From the NCBI RefSeq assembly GCF_001458355.1, contig NZ_CYSA01000008.1:38889-102888 (forward strand): a stretch of 64,000 bases of DNA, read 5' to 3'. Below, piece by piece: positions 23,331 to 31,964 of the stretch (positions within the stretch are counted from its first letter, which is position 1; each line of letters starts with the position of its first letter). This DNA comes from Thalassovita gelatinovora (GTDB lineage: Bacteria; Pseudomonadota; Alphaproteobacteria; Rhodobacterales; Rhodobacteraceae). The notes beneath the pieces were generated by a model. That model was not told where the DNA came from. It was given only the letters and a program-made list of their open reading frames with translations, and ran no database searches. A program made the position numbers and the translations under genes.

Positions 23331-24668
23331 TCATTCCACGACGGAAGCCGATTCGCCTGCCATGATCTGTTCGGTTCCGGTGTTTTCACACGTGACTGAC
23401 AGGTCTGAATTTCCACTGAACTTGATGGTGTCGGCGATCACCTGGGTACAGCCGTTTTGAGCATTGGAATTGCCATTGAACGTGACCTCGGAGACCGGCA
23501 AATAAATTGCGCCCTGCAACGACACGCTGGACCCGCCGTTGAATTTATGTGACGTCCCGACGCTGCCGCTGCTCCCCCCGCCACAGCCGCTATGGCCGCT
23601 GCTGGAAGAATATTTCGATTCCCAGAACAGCATCCCAGAGGTAGGCCCGCTTGTCGGTGCATCCATTTCAATGGTGGAACCGCCGTTGAATTTGACATCG
23701 GCCCCGTTGGTCAAAAAGAAGGTCACGCCGCCGGACTGGTTTGAAATGACGGATTGGGAATTGACCGAAAAAGTGCCGCCATCAATGATGTAAAGCCCCG
23801 GTTCAAAGGTCACATTGCCCTTGAGTGTCAGCCCATCGCAGAACCTTTTGCTTTGCATGCCATTCGGATGGGTGGTGGTCGCACTGACGGTTGTGCTTCT
23901 GTTCGGGCGTCCGATTCTGCCGCTGCTGCATGATCCCCATGACACCGGTTCGGTTCGATCCGCATAAGGATCCCGGGTTTTTGCCTGCATGGTTTTTGGG
24001 GCGCTGCAATCATTCAAAGTCAGATTGGACGTATAAGTGGCGCCCCCCACGGTGTGAACGCAATCGGTGGTCATGTGCGATGCGGAATTGTGCATAGAAA
24101 ACGCATCCGACGAAGTTGAATTCGATGTCACAACGCAATTGGTCAAATTGACATTTGTCGATCCCGTGACGGTGATCGCACCGGATGCGGTTTCAGACAG
24201 CGCCAAAATGCAGGCTGGGTTGCCACCATCGATCAGACTGACCGATCTGGCAGTCAGGTTGACGTCACCTTGCATGAATATCGCCGAAAACCAGCGCGGT
24301 CGGGTTTCGGTCAAAATGACTTCAACCGCAGAGCTATTGCCAGTATATTCCCCCGATATGGGCGGACTGTGAACCTCAATATTGCCGATTTGCTGTTCGA
24401 ACCCGGATCCCGAAGCAATGGTCAGGGCGGTCGTATAAAGAGCGTTGTCATCATCCCCGGCGCGCAGTCGCACTGCAGCGGAGTTCGACGCCAGATCGGA
24501 AATATGCTGAAGCTGTCTTTGCTTTTGATACCAGTGTCCGGTTTCAACACCCAAGCCCAGTCCGCCCATCACAAGAGGCGACAAAATCGCAGTCATAATA
24601 AGCACAGAGCCCGTGTCGTCACGGGCAAATTGGGACAAACACGATGGCAGCGGCAGTCGTTTAAGCAT
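23331..24668 (-). CDS. TadG-like protein with long repetitive C-terminal region
   Basis: A 445-residue protein. Residues ~10-60 form a TadG/TadE-type N-terminus (FARDDTGSVLIMTAILSPLV, one membrane helix) and GVETGHWYQKQRQLQHISDLA is typical TadG. The rest lacks the usual von Willebrand domain. From about residue 155 it is rich in Asn, Ser, Thr and Gly with stacked beta-like units (LTLKGNVTFEPGLYIIDGGTF; VKFNGGSTIEM; HKFNGGSSVSLQGAIYLP; VTFNGNSNAQNG) and at least ten cysteines. It may fold as a beta-helix on the cell surface or pilus. It lies 17 bases after tadC and is followed by a terminator. Confidence 0.8.
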   Translation of the reverse strand: MLKRLPLPSCLSQFARDDTGSVLIMTAILSPLVMGGLGLGVETGHWYQKQRQLQHISDLASNSAAVRLRAGDDDNALYTTALTIASGSGFEQQIGNIEVHSPPISGEYTGNSSAVEVILTETRPRWFSAIFMQGDVNLTARSVSLIDGGNPACILALSETASGAITVTGSTNVNLTNCVVTSNSTSSDAFSMHNSASHMTTDCVHTVGGATYTSNLTLNDCSAPKTMQAKTRDPYADRTEPVSWGSCSSGRIGRPNRSTTVSATTTHPNGMQSKRFCDGLTLKGNVTFEPGLYIIDGGTFSVNSQSVISNQSGGVTFFLTNGADVKFNGGSTIEMDAPTSGPTSGMLFWESKYSSSSGHSGCGGGSSGSVGTSHKFNGGSSVSLQGAIYLPVSEVTFNGNSNAQNGCTQVIADTIKFSGNSDLSVTCENTGTEQIMAGESASVVE

Positions 24669-24685
24669 AGCGCACCTCTTCGGTT

Positions 24686-25651
24686 TCAGTCGTACATGAT
24701 TTGGATGATCGCCGGAGCGATGATGATGACAAAGAGAATAGGCAGGAAAAACAGGATCATCGGCACGGTCAGCTTGGGCGGCAGTGCGGCGGCTTTTTGC
24801 TTGGCACGTTCCAGCCGCAGATCGCGGCTTTCCTTGGCATGCACGCGCAGCGCCCGACCCAGATCGGTGCCGTATTTTTCGGTTTGTTTCAGCGACCCGA
24901 CCACATGGCGGATCTGTTCCAATCCAGTCCGGTCGACCAGATTGTCCAACGCTTGCGACCGGTCTTGCAGATAGGACAGCTCAAGGGCGGTCAGCGAAAT
25001 TTCTTCGGCCAGTTCGGTTGATTGCATACCGATTTCTTCCGCTAAACGCATCAGGGCGGCATCAATGCCATAGCCCGATTCAATACATATCAACATCAGA
25101 TCCAGCGCATCCGGCCAAGCGGCTTGAATCGACGCCTGACGCTTTTGGATCCGGTTGGTGATTACTAGCGGGGGCAGCATGAAACCAACCACGCCGCCCC
25201 CGCCCCCCAGAAAGAGAATGTTCATGAAATTCAGTTCTTTGCCCAGTACAACCGTGCCGTAAAACAGGACCAACAACCCCAAAATGACGGGTCCGAATAC
25301 CCGGATCGCCACGTAAGTCTGCACCGCTGAATTCGACCGGATTCCCGCCATTTTCAAGCGCTTGGACAGTTGTGCCGCATCGCCAGAGGATTTGTCCGCC
25401 AGAAAACCGGGCAACAGTTTTTGCATCAGTTTGGGTTGGTTGCCCTGTGCCGCCAAGAGAGAAGAAAGCCGCGGTTTCTTTTGGGTCATGGCGCGCATAC
25501 CGCCATGTTCAATCGCAACCTTTGCCAGACGCCGCTGCAGATGTTCCTTTTGCAGTTTGGGAAGCGCCATTCCAAGCACCAGCGCAAAGCCTGCAACCGA
25601 AGTGAGTGCAATGGCGAGATAAACCGGAGATATGAACTGAAGCAAAGACAC
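24686..25651 (-). CDS. tadC: Tad pilus inner-membrane platform protein TadC
   Basis: A 321-residue type II secretion F-domain protein with membrane helices near residues 10-30, 115-135, 145-170 and 295-318. The cytoplasmic F domain includes WPDALDLMLICIESGYGIDAALMRLAEEIG, a very typical TadC stretch. It pairs with TadB as the platform for the CpaF ATPase. It starts 9 bases after tadB. Confidence 0.92.
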   Translation of the reverse strand: MSLLQFISPVYLAIALTSVAGFALVLGMALPKLQKEHLQRRLAKVAIEHGGMRAMTQKKPRLSSLLAAQGNQPKLMQKLLPGFLADKSSGDAAQLSKRLKMAGIRSNSAVQTYVAIRVFGPVILGLLVLFYGTVVLGKELNFMNILFLGGGGGVVGFMLPPLVITNRIQKRQASIQAAWPDALDLMLICIESGYGIDAALMRLAEEIGMQSTELAEEISLTALELSYLQDRSQALDNLVDRTGLEQIRHVVGSLKQTEKYGTDLGRALRVHAKESRDLRLERAKQKAAALPPKLTVPMILFFLPILFVIIIAPAIIQIMYD

Positions 25652-25660
25652 GATGACACC

Positions 25661-26674
25661 TTACACTTTGAAATTGATCATTTTTTTCATCACCATCACA
25701 CCGCTGGACATCCAGAATACGCACCCGGCGAGGATCAGGTTACCGATGGATGTGGACGTCAGGATGGTGATGTAGTCGGGGCTGAGATAAAACAGGGACG
25801 CAGCCACCAGCAGCGGCATTGCACCAATCAGGCGGCCGGACATTTTGGCTTCGGCGCTCATTGTCTGGATTTGCGCGTCCAGCATTTTGCGCCCACGTAC
25901 AACCGAAGACAGGTTGGTCAGAACTTCTGACAATGACCCGCCGCTACGCGATTGTACTGCAAGCACGATGGCGAAGAAGGATGTTTCAGGCAACGGCACC
26001 CGCACCGCCATACGATGCACCGCTTTATCCAGCGAAATTCCGACCGATTGGTCATTGAGCAACTGATTGAATTCGGATCGGACAGGTTCACGCGCTTCAT
26101 TCGCGATGGTTTTCAAACATTCGCTGAGCGGCAATCCGGCACTGACCCCGCGCACGATAATGTCGAGCGCCGAAGGGAATTCATTGGCGAATTTTTTCAA
26201 CCGCGTTTTCAATGCTCGCTGGACATAGAAATAGGGCAGGATCGCTCCTAACGGTATGGCGATCAGTATCAGCAGGATCGGTTGCTTGCCCACGGCCAGG
26301 GTCAGACCGCACCACACCATAACCATCGCGAATAAGGTGATGACCGCATATTTGGTCATGCTCCAGTTCAATCCGGCCTGATGTAGTTTGGCACGGATGG
26401 AGGGGCCGGAATTCTTGTCTTTGTGCTTCATTGCCGACCGGATTTGACGGCGGCGCAATTCAGCGTCGATTGGATCGCTGGTCGACATCATGCGGGCGCT
26501 TTCTTTGCCCGTGACCCTGTTATAGCGGCGTCGCAACAGTGCGCCGCGGCCCTTTTCGGAATTGCTTTGAAACATTAGGCCGGCGATCAGGACCGACACT
26601 GTCACGAAAATCGCAACGTCGATGCTGCTGACATGGAGGGTGTGCAGAAGTTCAATCATTGGCCGGCCATTCAT
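25661..26674 (-). CDS. tadB: Tad pilus inner-membrane platform protein TadB
   Basis: A 337-residue T2SS F-domain protein. FPSALDIIVRGVSAGLPLSECL and AVQSRSGGSLSEVLTNLSSVV are the family signatures. There are an N-terminal membrane helix, a central pair and a C-terminal pair. ATG 26674 overlaps cpaF by 23 bases; ATG 26659 would overlap by 8 and is also possible. Both give tight coupling with the ATPase gene. Confidence 0.92.
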   Translation of the reverse strand: MNGRPMIELLHTLHVSSIDVAIFVTVSVLIAGLMFQSNSEKGRGALLRRRYNRVTGKESARMMSTSDPIDAELRRRQIRSAMKHKDKNSGPSIRAKLHQAGLNWSMTKYAVITLFAMVMVWCGLTLAVGKQPILLILIAIPLGAILPYFYVQRALKTRLKKFANEFPSALDIIVRGVSAGLPLSECLKTIANEAREPVRSEFNQLLNDQSVGISLDKAVHRMAVRVPLPETSFFAIVLAVQSRSGGSLSEVLTNLSSVVRGRKMLDAQIQTMSAEAKMSGRLIGAMPLLVAASLFYLSPDYITILTSTSIGNLILAGCVFWMSSGVMVMKKMINFKV

Positions 26675-28145
26675 CGCTTTCCGAGGCGCGCAGCGCTTCG
26701 GTCAATTGGTCTTCGACATTGTAATATCGGGCGCGTTCCCACATTTTGGGGCGGCTGATGCCGGTCGATTTGTGCTGACCGATCAGATTGCCATCTTCGT
26801 CTTCGCCACTGATTTCATAGACCAGCAGATCCTGTGTGGTTAGAACGTCGCCTTCCATCCCTAGGACTTCGGTGATGTGGGTGATCCGCCGCGATCCATC
26901 GCGCAGGCGTTGCGCCTGAACGATCACATCGACCGAACTGGCGATGATTTCACGGATGGTGCGGGCTGGCAGGGCGGCGCCGCCCATGGTGATCATCGCC
27001 TCGAGACGGGACAGTGCATCGCGGGGCGAATTGGCATGGACCGTGCCCATTGATCCGTCATGACCGGTGTTCATGGCCTGCAACAAGTCGAAGGATTCAG
27101 GACCACGCACCTCGCCCACGATGATGCGTTCGGGGCGCATCCGCAGACAGTTCTTGACCAGATCGCGCATGGTGATTTCGCCCGTCCCTTCCAGGCTGGG
27201 CGGGCGGGTTTCAAGCCGGACAACATGCGGCTGTTGCAGTTGAAGTTCTGCGGCGTCTTCGCAGGTCACGATCCGTTCAGACGTTTCAATGAATCCCGCC
27301 AGACAGTTCAGCAGCGTCGTCTTGCCCGACCCTGTGCCGCCGGAAACCAGAATGTTGCAGCGCACCCGGCCGATGATTTTCAGGATGTCAGCCCCTTCAG
27401 GGGTAATCGATCCGAATTCGACCAGGTTTTGCAAGGTCAGGGAATCCTTGCGAAATTTCCGGATGGTCAAGGATGTTCCATCAACGGAAAGCGGAGGGGC
27501 GATGACATTGACCCGGGAACCGTCAGGCAGGCGCGCATCGCATATCGGGCTGGATTCATCGACCCGGCGGCCAACCTGACTAACGATGCGTTGACAGACA
27601 TTCAGCAACTGTTGGGAATCGTTGAACCGGATGCTGGTCTGCTGCATCTTGCCTGCGACTTCGATGAAGATCGGATCGGTTCCGTTGACCATGATGTCGG
27701 CAATATCATCACGCGCCAGCAACGGTTCCAGTGGGCCATATCCCAGAATATCATTGGTGATGTCGGAAATCAGTAATTGCTGTTCATCTTCCGATATCAC
27801 TTCTTTTTTCACGGCCAGGATATCGGTGATGTAATTGGCGATTTCGGTGCGTTCGGCATCCATCTCCATCTTGGCCAGCTGACTGATATCGAGCATCGAC
27901 ATCAACGTATCCATGATCGACTTCTTCAGCGCGAAATAGGCATTTTCACCATCGGATTCGTATTTCAGCCTGGGACCATTGGAAACCGGTTTCGGGGACA
28001 CCTGCGGGGTCGGTTTCTTCGCGGCTTTGCGAAGCGGGGCAGGGGTCTTGTTGGCTGGCTCTTCCCTCGGGGCCTCGGTGACAACCGTAGCGAGTTTTGC
28101 AACCTTTGGAGCTTGCTTGATGGAACCGGTTCTTTTCCCGAACAT
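26652..28145 (-). CDS. cpaF: Tad pilus assembly/retraction ATPase CpaF/TadA
   Basis: A 497-residue secretion ATPase of the VirB11/CpaF class. Walker A is [14 protein letters not shown], with Walker B-type [11 protein letters not shown] and the His-box region [15 protein letters not shown] Lys/Pro-rich, poorly conserved first 70 residues precede the conserved N-terminal domain. It leads the unit cpaF-tadB-tadC-tadG. It powers pilus extension (and in some species retraction) from the cytoplasmic side. Confidence 0.95.
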   Translation of the reverse strand: MFGKRTGSIKQAPKVAKLATVVTEAPREEPANKTPAPLRKAAKKPTPQVSPKPVSNGPRLKYESDGENAYFALKKSIMDTLMSMLDISQLAKMEMDAERTEIANYITDILAVKKEVISEDEQQLLISDITNDILGYGPLEPLLARDDIADIMVNGTDPIFIEVAGKMQQTSIRFNDSQQLLNVCQRIVSQVGRRVDESSPICDARLPDGSRVNVIAPPLSVDGTSLTIRKFRKDSLTLQNLVEFGSITPEGADILKIIGRVRCNILVSGGTGSGKTTLLNCLAGFIETSERIVTCEDAAELQLQQPHVVRLETRPPSLEGTGEITMRDLVKNCLRMRPERIIVGEVRGPESFDLLQAMNTGHDGSMGTVHANSPRDALSRLEAMITMGGAALPARTIREIIASSVDVIVQAQRLRDGSRRITHITEVLGMEGDVLTTQDLLVYEISGEDEDGNLIGQHKSTGISRPKMWERARYYNVEDQLTEALRASESDEWPAND

Positions 28146-28481
28146 GGGGTGCCTCTATGCAACTGAACTGAAACTAATGCGACTGACGGGATGTATTGGC
28201 ACATCTCGAGCAGGGTCCAGTATTCGGGGGTTTCGACAGACGAACAATTCAGCCGTATGGCCTAGCGTTTCGCCAAGTGGCCTAGTTTTTCAGGGGCAAG
28301 TTCGTTTGGGAGCTAACCAGAAAGTATGTAGGCAGGCGACTTTTGAACCCGGCCTTTAGCTCTTTGCGCGAAAAATCCAGCGCCTATAAGAGATAGTATG
28401 AAGTCAAGGAATCGTACCCGGATATTTGCTCAACTCAAAGCGGAACGGTTGCGGTAAAAAAATAAAAGATGGATTGTTGGC
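28146..28481. promoter_or_regulatory. Divergent promoter region with two TGGCCTAG sites
   Basis: A 336-base gene-free gap between cpaF (leftward) and the response regulator (rightward). TGGCCTAG occurs at 28258-28265 and again at 28278-28285, exactly 20 bases apart, about two helical turns, which suits side-by-side binding of a regulator dimer. The sites are 113-140 bases upstream of cpaF. The right third is AT-rich and should hold the response-regulator promoter. I see no RNA gene here. Confidence 0.45.
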
Positions 28482-29726
28482 ATGAGTGATCGCACCCATA
28501 TTTCGCATTCAACCGATACTGAAACCGGGCGCGCACCTCAGTATCTGGAAGAGCAAGACTTGAGGGTGCTGATCCTGTCTCAGGCGGCGGAAACCACGCT
28601 CAACATAGACCCCCAAGGTAAGGTTTACCTGTATTTCGCGATGGATTGGGATGCCTTGGCACGTGAATTGCGGCAACGCGATTACGGGCTTCTGGCGCTT
28701 GAAATTGATGCCGACGGGTCCGGTTTCGATGGCGAAAAATTTACCCTGTTTCGCAAAGCCAACCCCGATTTACCCGTTGTATTGTTCGGGTCGTCTATCC
28801 CGGTTGCCGTGGCTCGGAATGCGTTACGGGCTGGGATCACCGGCATATTCCATACCGATCAGGACGACGAGGCAATGGATACGCCTTTGCGCCTTGTTGC
28901 CGAAGGTAAGGTCTACTTGGAAAGCGCGATGGCTGGCCAATTGATCGGGGAAAGCGAACAGTGCGGTGAAGACGATCAGCCGGTGATTTCGCTATCCAAT
29001 ACCGTTGCTCTTGTCGCTGATGACGACGAATATTTCCGCATGGCTGTGGTTGCCATTCTGGAAGATGAATTCGGGTTCACCGACATTCTGGAGGCAAGCA
29101 ATCTGGAGCAGGCCAAACAGCAAATGGTTGGGCGCCCGCGCATTGATCTGGCATTGTTCGATCTGGGTATGCCGGGCATGTTCGGGGCATCTTCGTTGCA
29201 GGGATTGCGGCTGGAACACCCGCAGGTTCGGAAAATGGCGGTGGTTTCGGCCTCGCGCAATCGCAATGATGTGTTGGAATCTCTGGCTTCTGGGACCTAT
29301 GGCTATGTTGCCAAATCCGAGGGCGTGAACGAAATGAAACATGCGCTGACGCAGATCTTAAAAGGTCGCGTCTACGCGCCGGCTTTGTTGCACGAACCAC
29401 CCGAAGCGGTAAACAAAACAGTCCATTTTTCCGTTAATAGACCTGAGGGGAGAGCCCCTGATCGCGATCCGGAACAGGTGGCCGAAGCATCCCGCTATGT
29501 GCCCGACCCCCAGAACGTAGAGATTGATCTGGAAACGATCCCCGAGCTTTCACCGCGACAGCGCAAAGTGCTGGAGCTGTTGGTTCAGGGCATGTCGAAC
29601 AAAGAAATCGCCCGTGAATTGAATTTGGGTATCGGTACCGTCAAAGTTCACATGACGGCATTGTTTTCGAAACTTGGCGTTTCGAACCGGACATCCGCCG
29701 TCGCTGTCGGTGCCCGGTTGTTGTAA
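28482..29726 (+). CDS. LuxR-family response regulator with two receiver-like domains
   Basis: A 414-residue transcription factor. Residues ~27-155 form a first receiver-like domain with no acidic pocket (E74 in ALEIDADGSG at the phosphorylation position). Residues ~175-300 form a normal receiver: acidic patch ADDDEYFR, D227 in ALFDLGMPG, and K278. Residues ~352-414 are a LuxR helix-turn-helix (LSPRQRKVLELLVQGMSNKE; GTVKVHMTALFSKLGVSNRT). It is 18 bases upstream of a hybrid kinase gene and divergent from the Tad cluster, so it is the best candidate regulator of the pilus genes (inference). Confidence 0.87.
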   Translation: MSDRTHISHSTDTETGRAPQYLEEQDLRVLILSQAAETTLNIDPQGKVYLYFAMDWDALARELRQRDYGLLALEIDADGSGFDGEKFTLFRKANPDLPVVLFGSSIPVAVARNALRAGITGIFHTDQDDEAMDTPLRLVAEGKVYLESAMAGQLIGESEQCGEDDQPVISLSNTVALVADDDEYFRMAVVAILEDEFGFTDILEASNLEQAKQQMVGRPRIDLALFDLGMPGMFGASSLQGLRLEHPQVRKMAVVSASRNRNDVLESLASGTYGYVAKSEGVNEMKHALTQILKGRVYAPALLHEPPEAVNKTVHFSVNRPEGRAPDRDPEQVAEASRYVPDPQNVEIDLETIPELSPRQRKVLELLVQGMSNKEIARELNLGIGTVKVHMTALFSKLGVSNRTSAVAVGARLL

Positions 29727-29744
29727 CGCAGAGGTATCCTTTTT

Positions 29745-31943
29745 ATGTCGAAAGACACGGATATCATGAAAGCGCAGTTCGAGCCGGTAAACACCTGCCG
29801 ACACGACAAGCGATTGCGCGCGGCGCTGATCAAGCTCAGCTTTGCCGGGCTGCTTGCTGTCTTTGCGATATTCCAGGTTTTCAATATCGTCCAATTCGTT
29901 ACCAACGGGGCGCAGGATATCGCGATATCGACGCAACGATTGAAAGTCTTGCGTGATGTCGAAACGATTGTTGCATCGATTGGTGACAACATTCCCAAAT
30001 ACCTTGCGGCGAACAATCCTGCATCTCTTGTTGATGCCGAAGCCGTAATCACCGCTCGGTTCACCGAACTTTCTTCCCATGGACCCGAAGACGACGTTAT
30101 GGCAATTGACGCCTTGCGAAATGCCACGCTGGGTTTGATGACCAGTTTGCAAACCGCAATCAAGTCACGCGACGAAATGGCGTTGTGGGATGCTGTGGAC
30201 ATGCAGCGCACGGCGTTCGAAACTTCGTTGCAGATCGCGATTTCCGAACAAGAACACATCGCGCATGGTGGTTTGTCCGGCTTGGTAGAGAAATCGCAAT
30301 TTACCGTGTTCGCCCTGATGATCGTGCTGGCCGCAACCGTGTTCTTATTGACGACGGTTCTGGTAACCGGATTTCGTGAAATGAAACACCGAGAAGAAGT
30401 GGAAAGGGATTTGCGCGCAGCAGTACAGCGCGCGACCGAATCCAGTCTGGCCAAATCGCAGTTTCTGGCCACGGTCACGCATGAATTGCGCACGCCATTG
30501 AATGCGATCATCGGCTATTCAGAACTGCTTGGCGGCGAAAAACTCAGTCGGGATCAACGGCAACAGGTGTCACGCCTGTCAAATGCGGGACAAACGCTCA
30601 GCAAGATTGTCGATGATGTTCTTGATCTGTCGCGGATCGAAGCCGGGGCAATGGAATTGCGTGACGAATCTTTCTGCCCGCGCGAATTGCTGCAAGAAGC
30701 CATCGACTTGGTCTCGGTACATTCCTGCGCCAAAGGATTGGTGCTGACCTCGGAAACTGGACGGGAAGTTCCAAAATCCCTGCGTGGCGATCCTCTGCGC
30801 CTGTCTCAGGTTCTATTGAACCTGCTCAACAACGCGATCAAATTCACGCCTGACGGATTCGTCACGTTGCGGATGACATCGCGTATGAACGAAGATGGTA
30901 CGGCGCAACTGCGGTTCGAGGTTCAAGACAGCGGTATTGGTATTTCGATCGCGGATCAGGACCGGTTGTTCCAGCGATTTTCCCAGATGCAAAACGGTGC
31001 CCAAGAATATCACGGTGGCAGTGGGCTGGGATTGTCCATCTCCCAAGGGCTGATCGAACAGATGGGTGGAAAGATCAACGTCTTCAGCCGTTTGGGCGAA
31101 GGAACGATTTTCTGGTTCCATGTAAACCTGCCCATCGTCGAAACGGATTTTCAAGCCCAGCCAGAGGTGCAGATCGAAGAAATGCCTGTTTCATTGGCTG
31201 ATCACGTAAAATCCGTGATGCTGATCGACGACAGCGAAGACACTGCTGATGTGCTGCGGCGGATTTTGCTGCGCGAAGGTGTGCAATGTGATGCAATTAC
31301 CGATGTGTCGCTGGCGCTGGATCAGATCGTTGAACACGGGCCTGATGTCATCCTGTGCGACATGCAAATGCCCAAGATAACCGGGCATGAGTTGACCCGT
31401 TGCATCCGCGCCTTGCCGAAACCTTTCTGTGACATCCCGATCGTGGCGTTTTCTGCCAACACCATGAAATCAGATATCGAAGACATGCTATTGGCTGGGG
31501 CGGATGGATATTTGGCCAAACCGTTTCAGGCACATGATGTGATTGAAGCAGTTTTGGCCGTCGTGACCAATCGTCCCGCGATCATTGAAAATGCCGCACA
31601 GCCCATCGTGACGGTCGCTGAAACTCCTGGCGAACTGGAAGACCTTGTCGATCTGATGGGGTCGGATTGGGCTTTGAAATTCATTGAACGGCTGTCGCAC
31701 CGGCTGGAGCTGTTTTTCAAGGATGGCAAGGACACGGCCAAACGAATTTCAGTGGTTCACAGCGTGGTCGCCGAGGCCGGTCAATTGGGATTGCGCGATT
31801 TGGCCTGGACGGCATCCGCCTTGGAAGAAGCCCTGCGCGCAGGGACACGATCTGTGAACGAAGAGGCCCGTTTCCGAAATGAGGCGCGCAATTTTCTCTC
31901 TCGTCTGCCGGTCTATACATCACGCATCCGTCAGGCCCAGTAA
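29745..31943 (+). CDS. Hybrid sensor histidine kinase
   Basis: A 732-residue membrane kinase. Two membrane helices (about 28-52 and 187-210) bracket a periplasmic, mostly helical sensor. Then come HisKA with H246 (VTHELRTPLNAIIG), HATPase (N box LLNLLNNAIKF; G boxes DSGIGI and GGSGLGLSI) and a receiver with D539 (VILCDMQMP) and Lys in LAKPF. The last ~100 residues resemble an Hpt domain; H672 sits in VHSVVAEAGQLG, where the usual lysine after the histidine is missing, so transfer activity is uncertain. Co-transcribed with the LuxR regulator. Confidence 0.9.
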   Translation: MSKDTDIMKAQFEPVNTCRHDKRLRAALIKLSFAGLLAVFAIFQVFNIVQFVTNGAQDIAISTQRLKVLRDVETIVASIGDNIPKYLAANNPASLVDAEAVITARFTELSSHGPEDDVMAIDALRNATLGLMTSLQTAIKSRDEMALWDAVDMQRTAFETSLQIAISEQEHIAHGGLSGLVEKSQFTVFALMIVLAATVFLLTTVLVTGFREMKHREEVERDLRAAVQRATESSLAKSQFLATVTHELRTPLNAIIGYSELLGGEKLSRDQRQQVSRLSNAGQTLSKIVDDVLDLSRIEAGAMELRDESFCPRELLQEAIDLVSVHSCAKGLVLTSETGREVPKSLRGDPLRLSQVLLNLLNNAIKFTPDGFVTLRMTSRMNEDGTAQLRFEVQDSGIGISIADQDRLFQRFSQMQNGAQEYHGGSGLGLSISQGLIEQMGGKINVFSRLGEGTIFWFHVNLPIVETDFQAQPEVQIEEMPVSLADHVKSVMLIDDSEDTADVLRRILLREGVQCDAITDVSLALDQIVEHGPDVILCDMQMPKITGHELTRCIRALPKPFCDIPIVAFSANTMKSDIEDMLLAGADGYLAKPFQAHDVIEAVLAVVTNRPAIIENAAQPIVTVAETPGELEDLVDLMGSDWALKFIERLSHRLELFFKDGKDTAKRISVVHSVVAEAGQLGLRDLAWTASALEEALRAGTRSVNEEARFRNEARNFLSRLPVYTSRIRQAQ

Positions 31944-31964
31944 ATCAGGCCGGAAACGGTTGCC

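Noticed and set aside
29648..30511. A 287-codon minus-strand frame across the first hybrid kinase
   Set aside because: Antisense shadow of a gene with clear HisKA, HATPase and receiver motifs; no start signal or domain.
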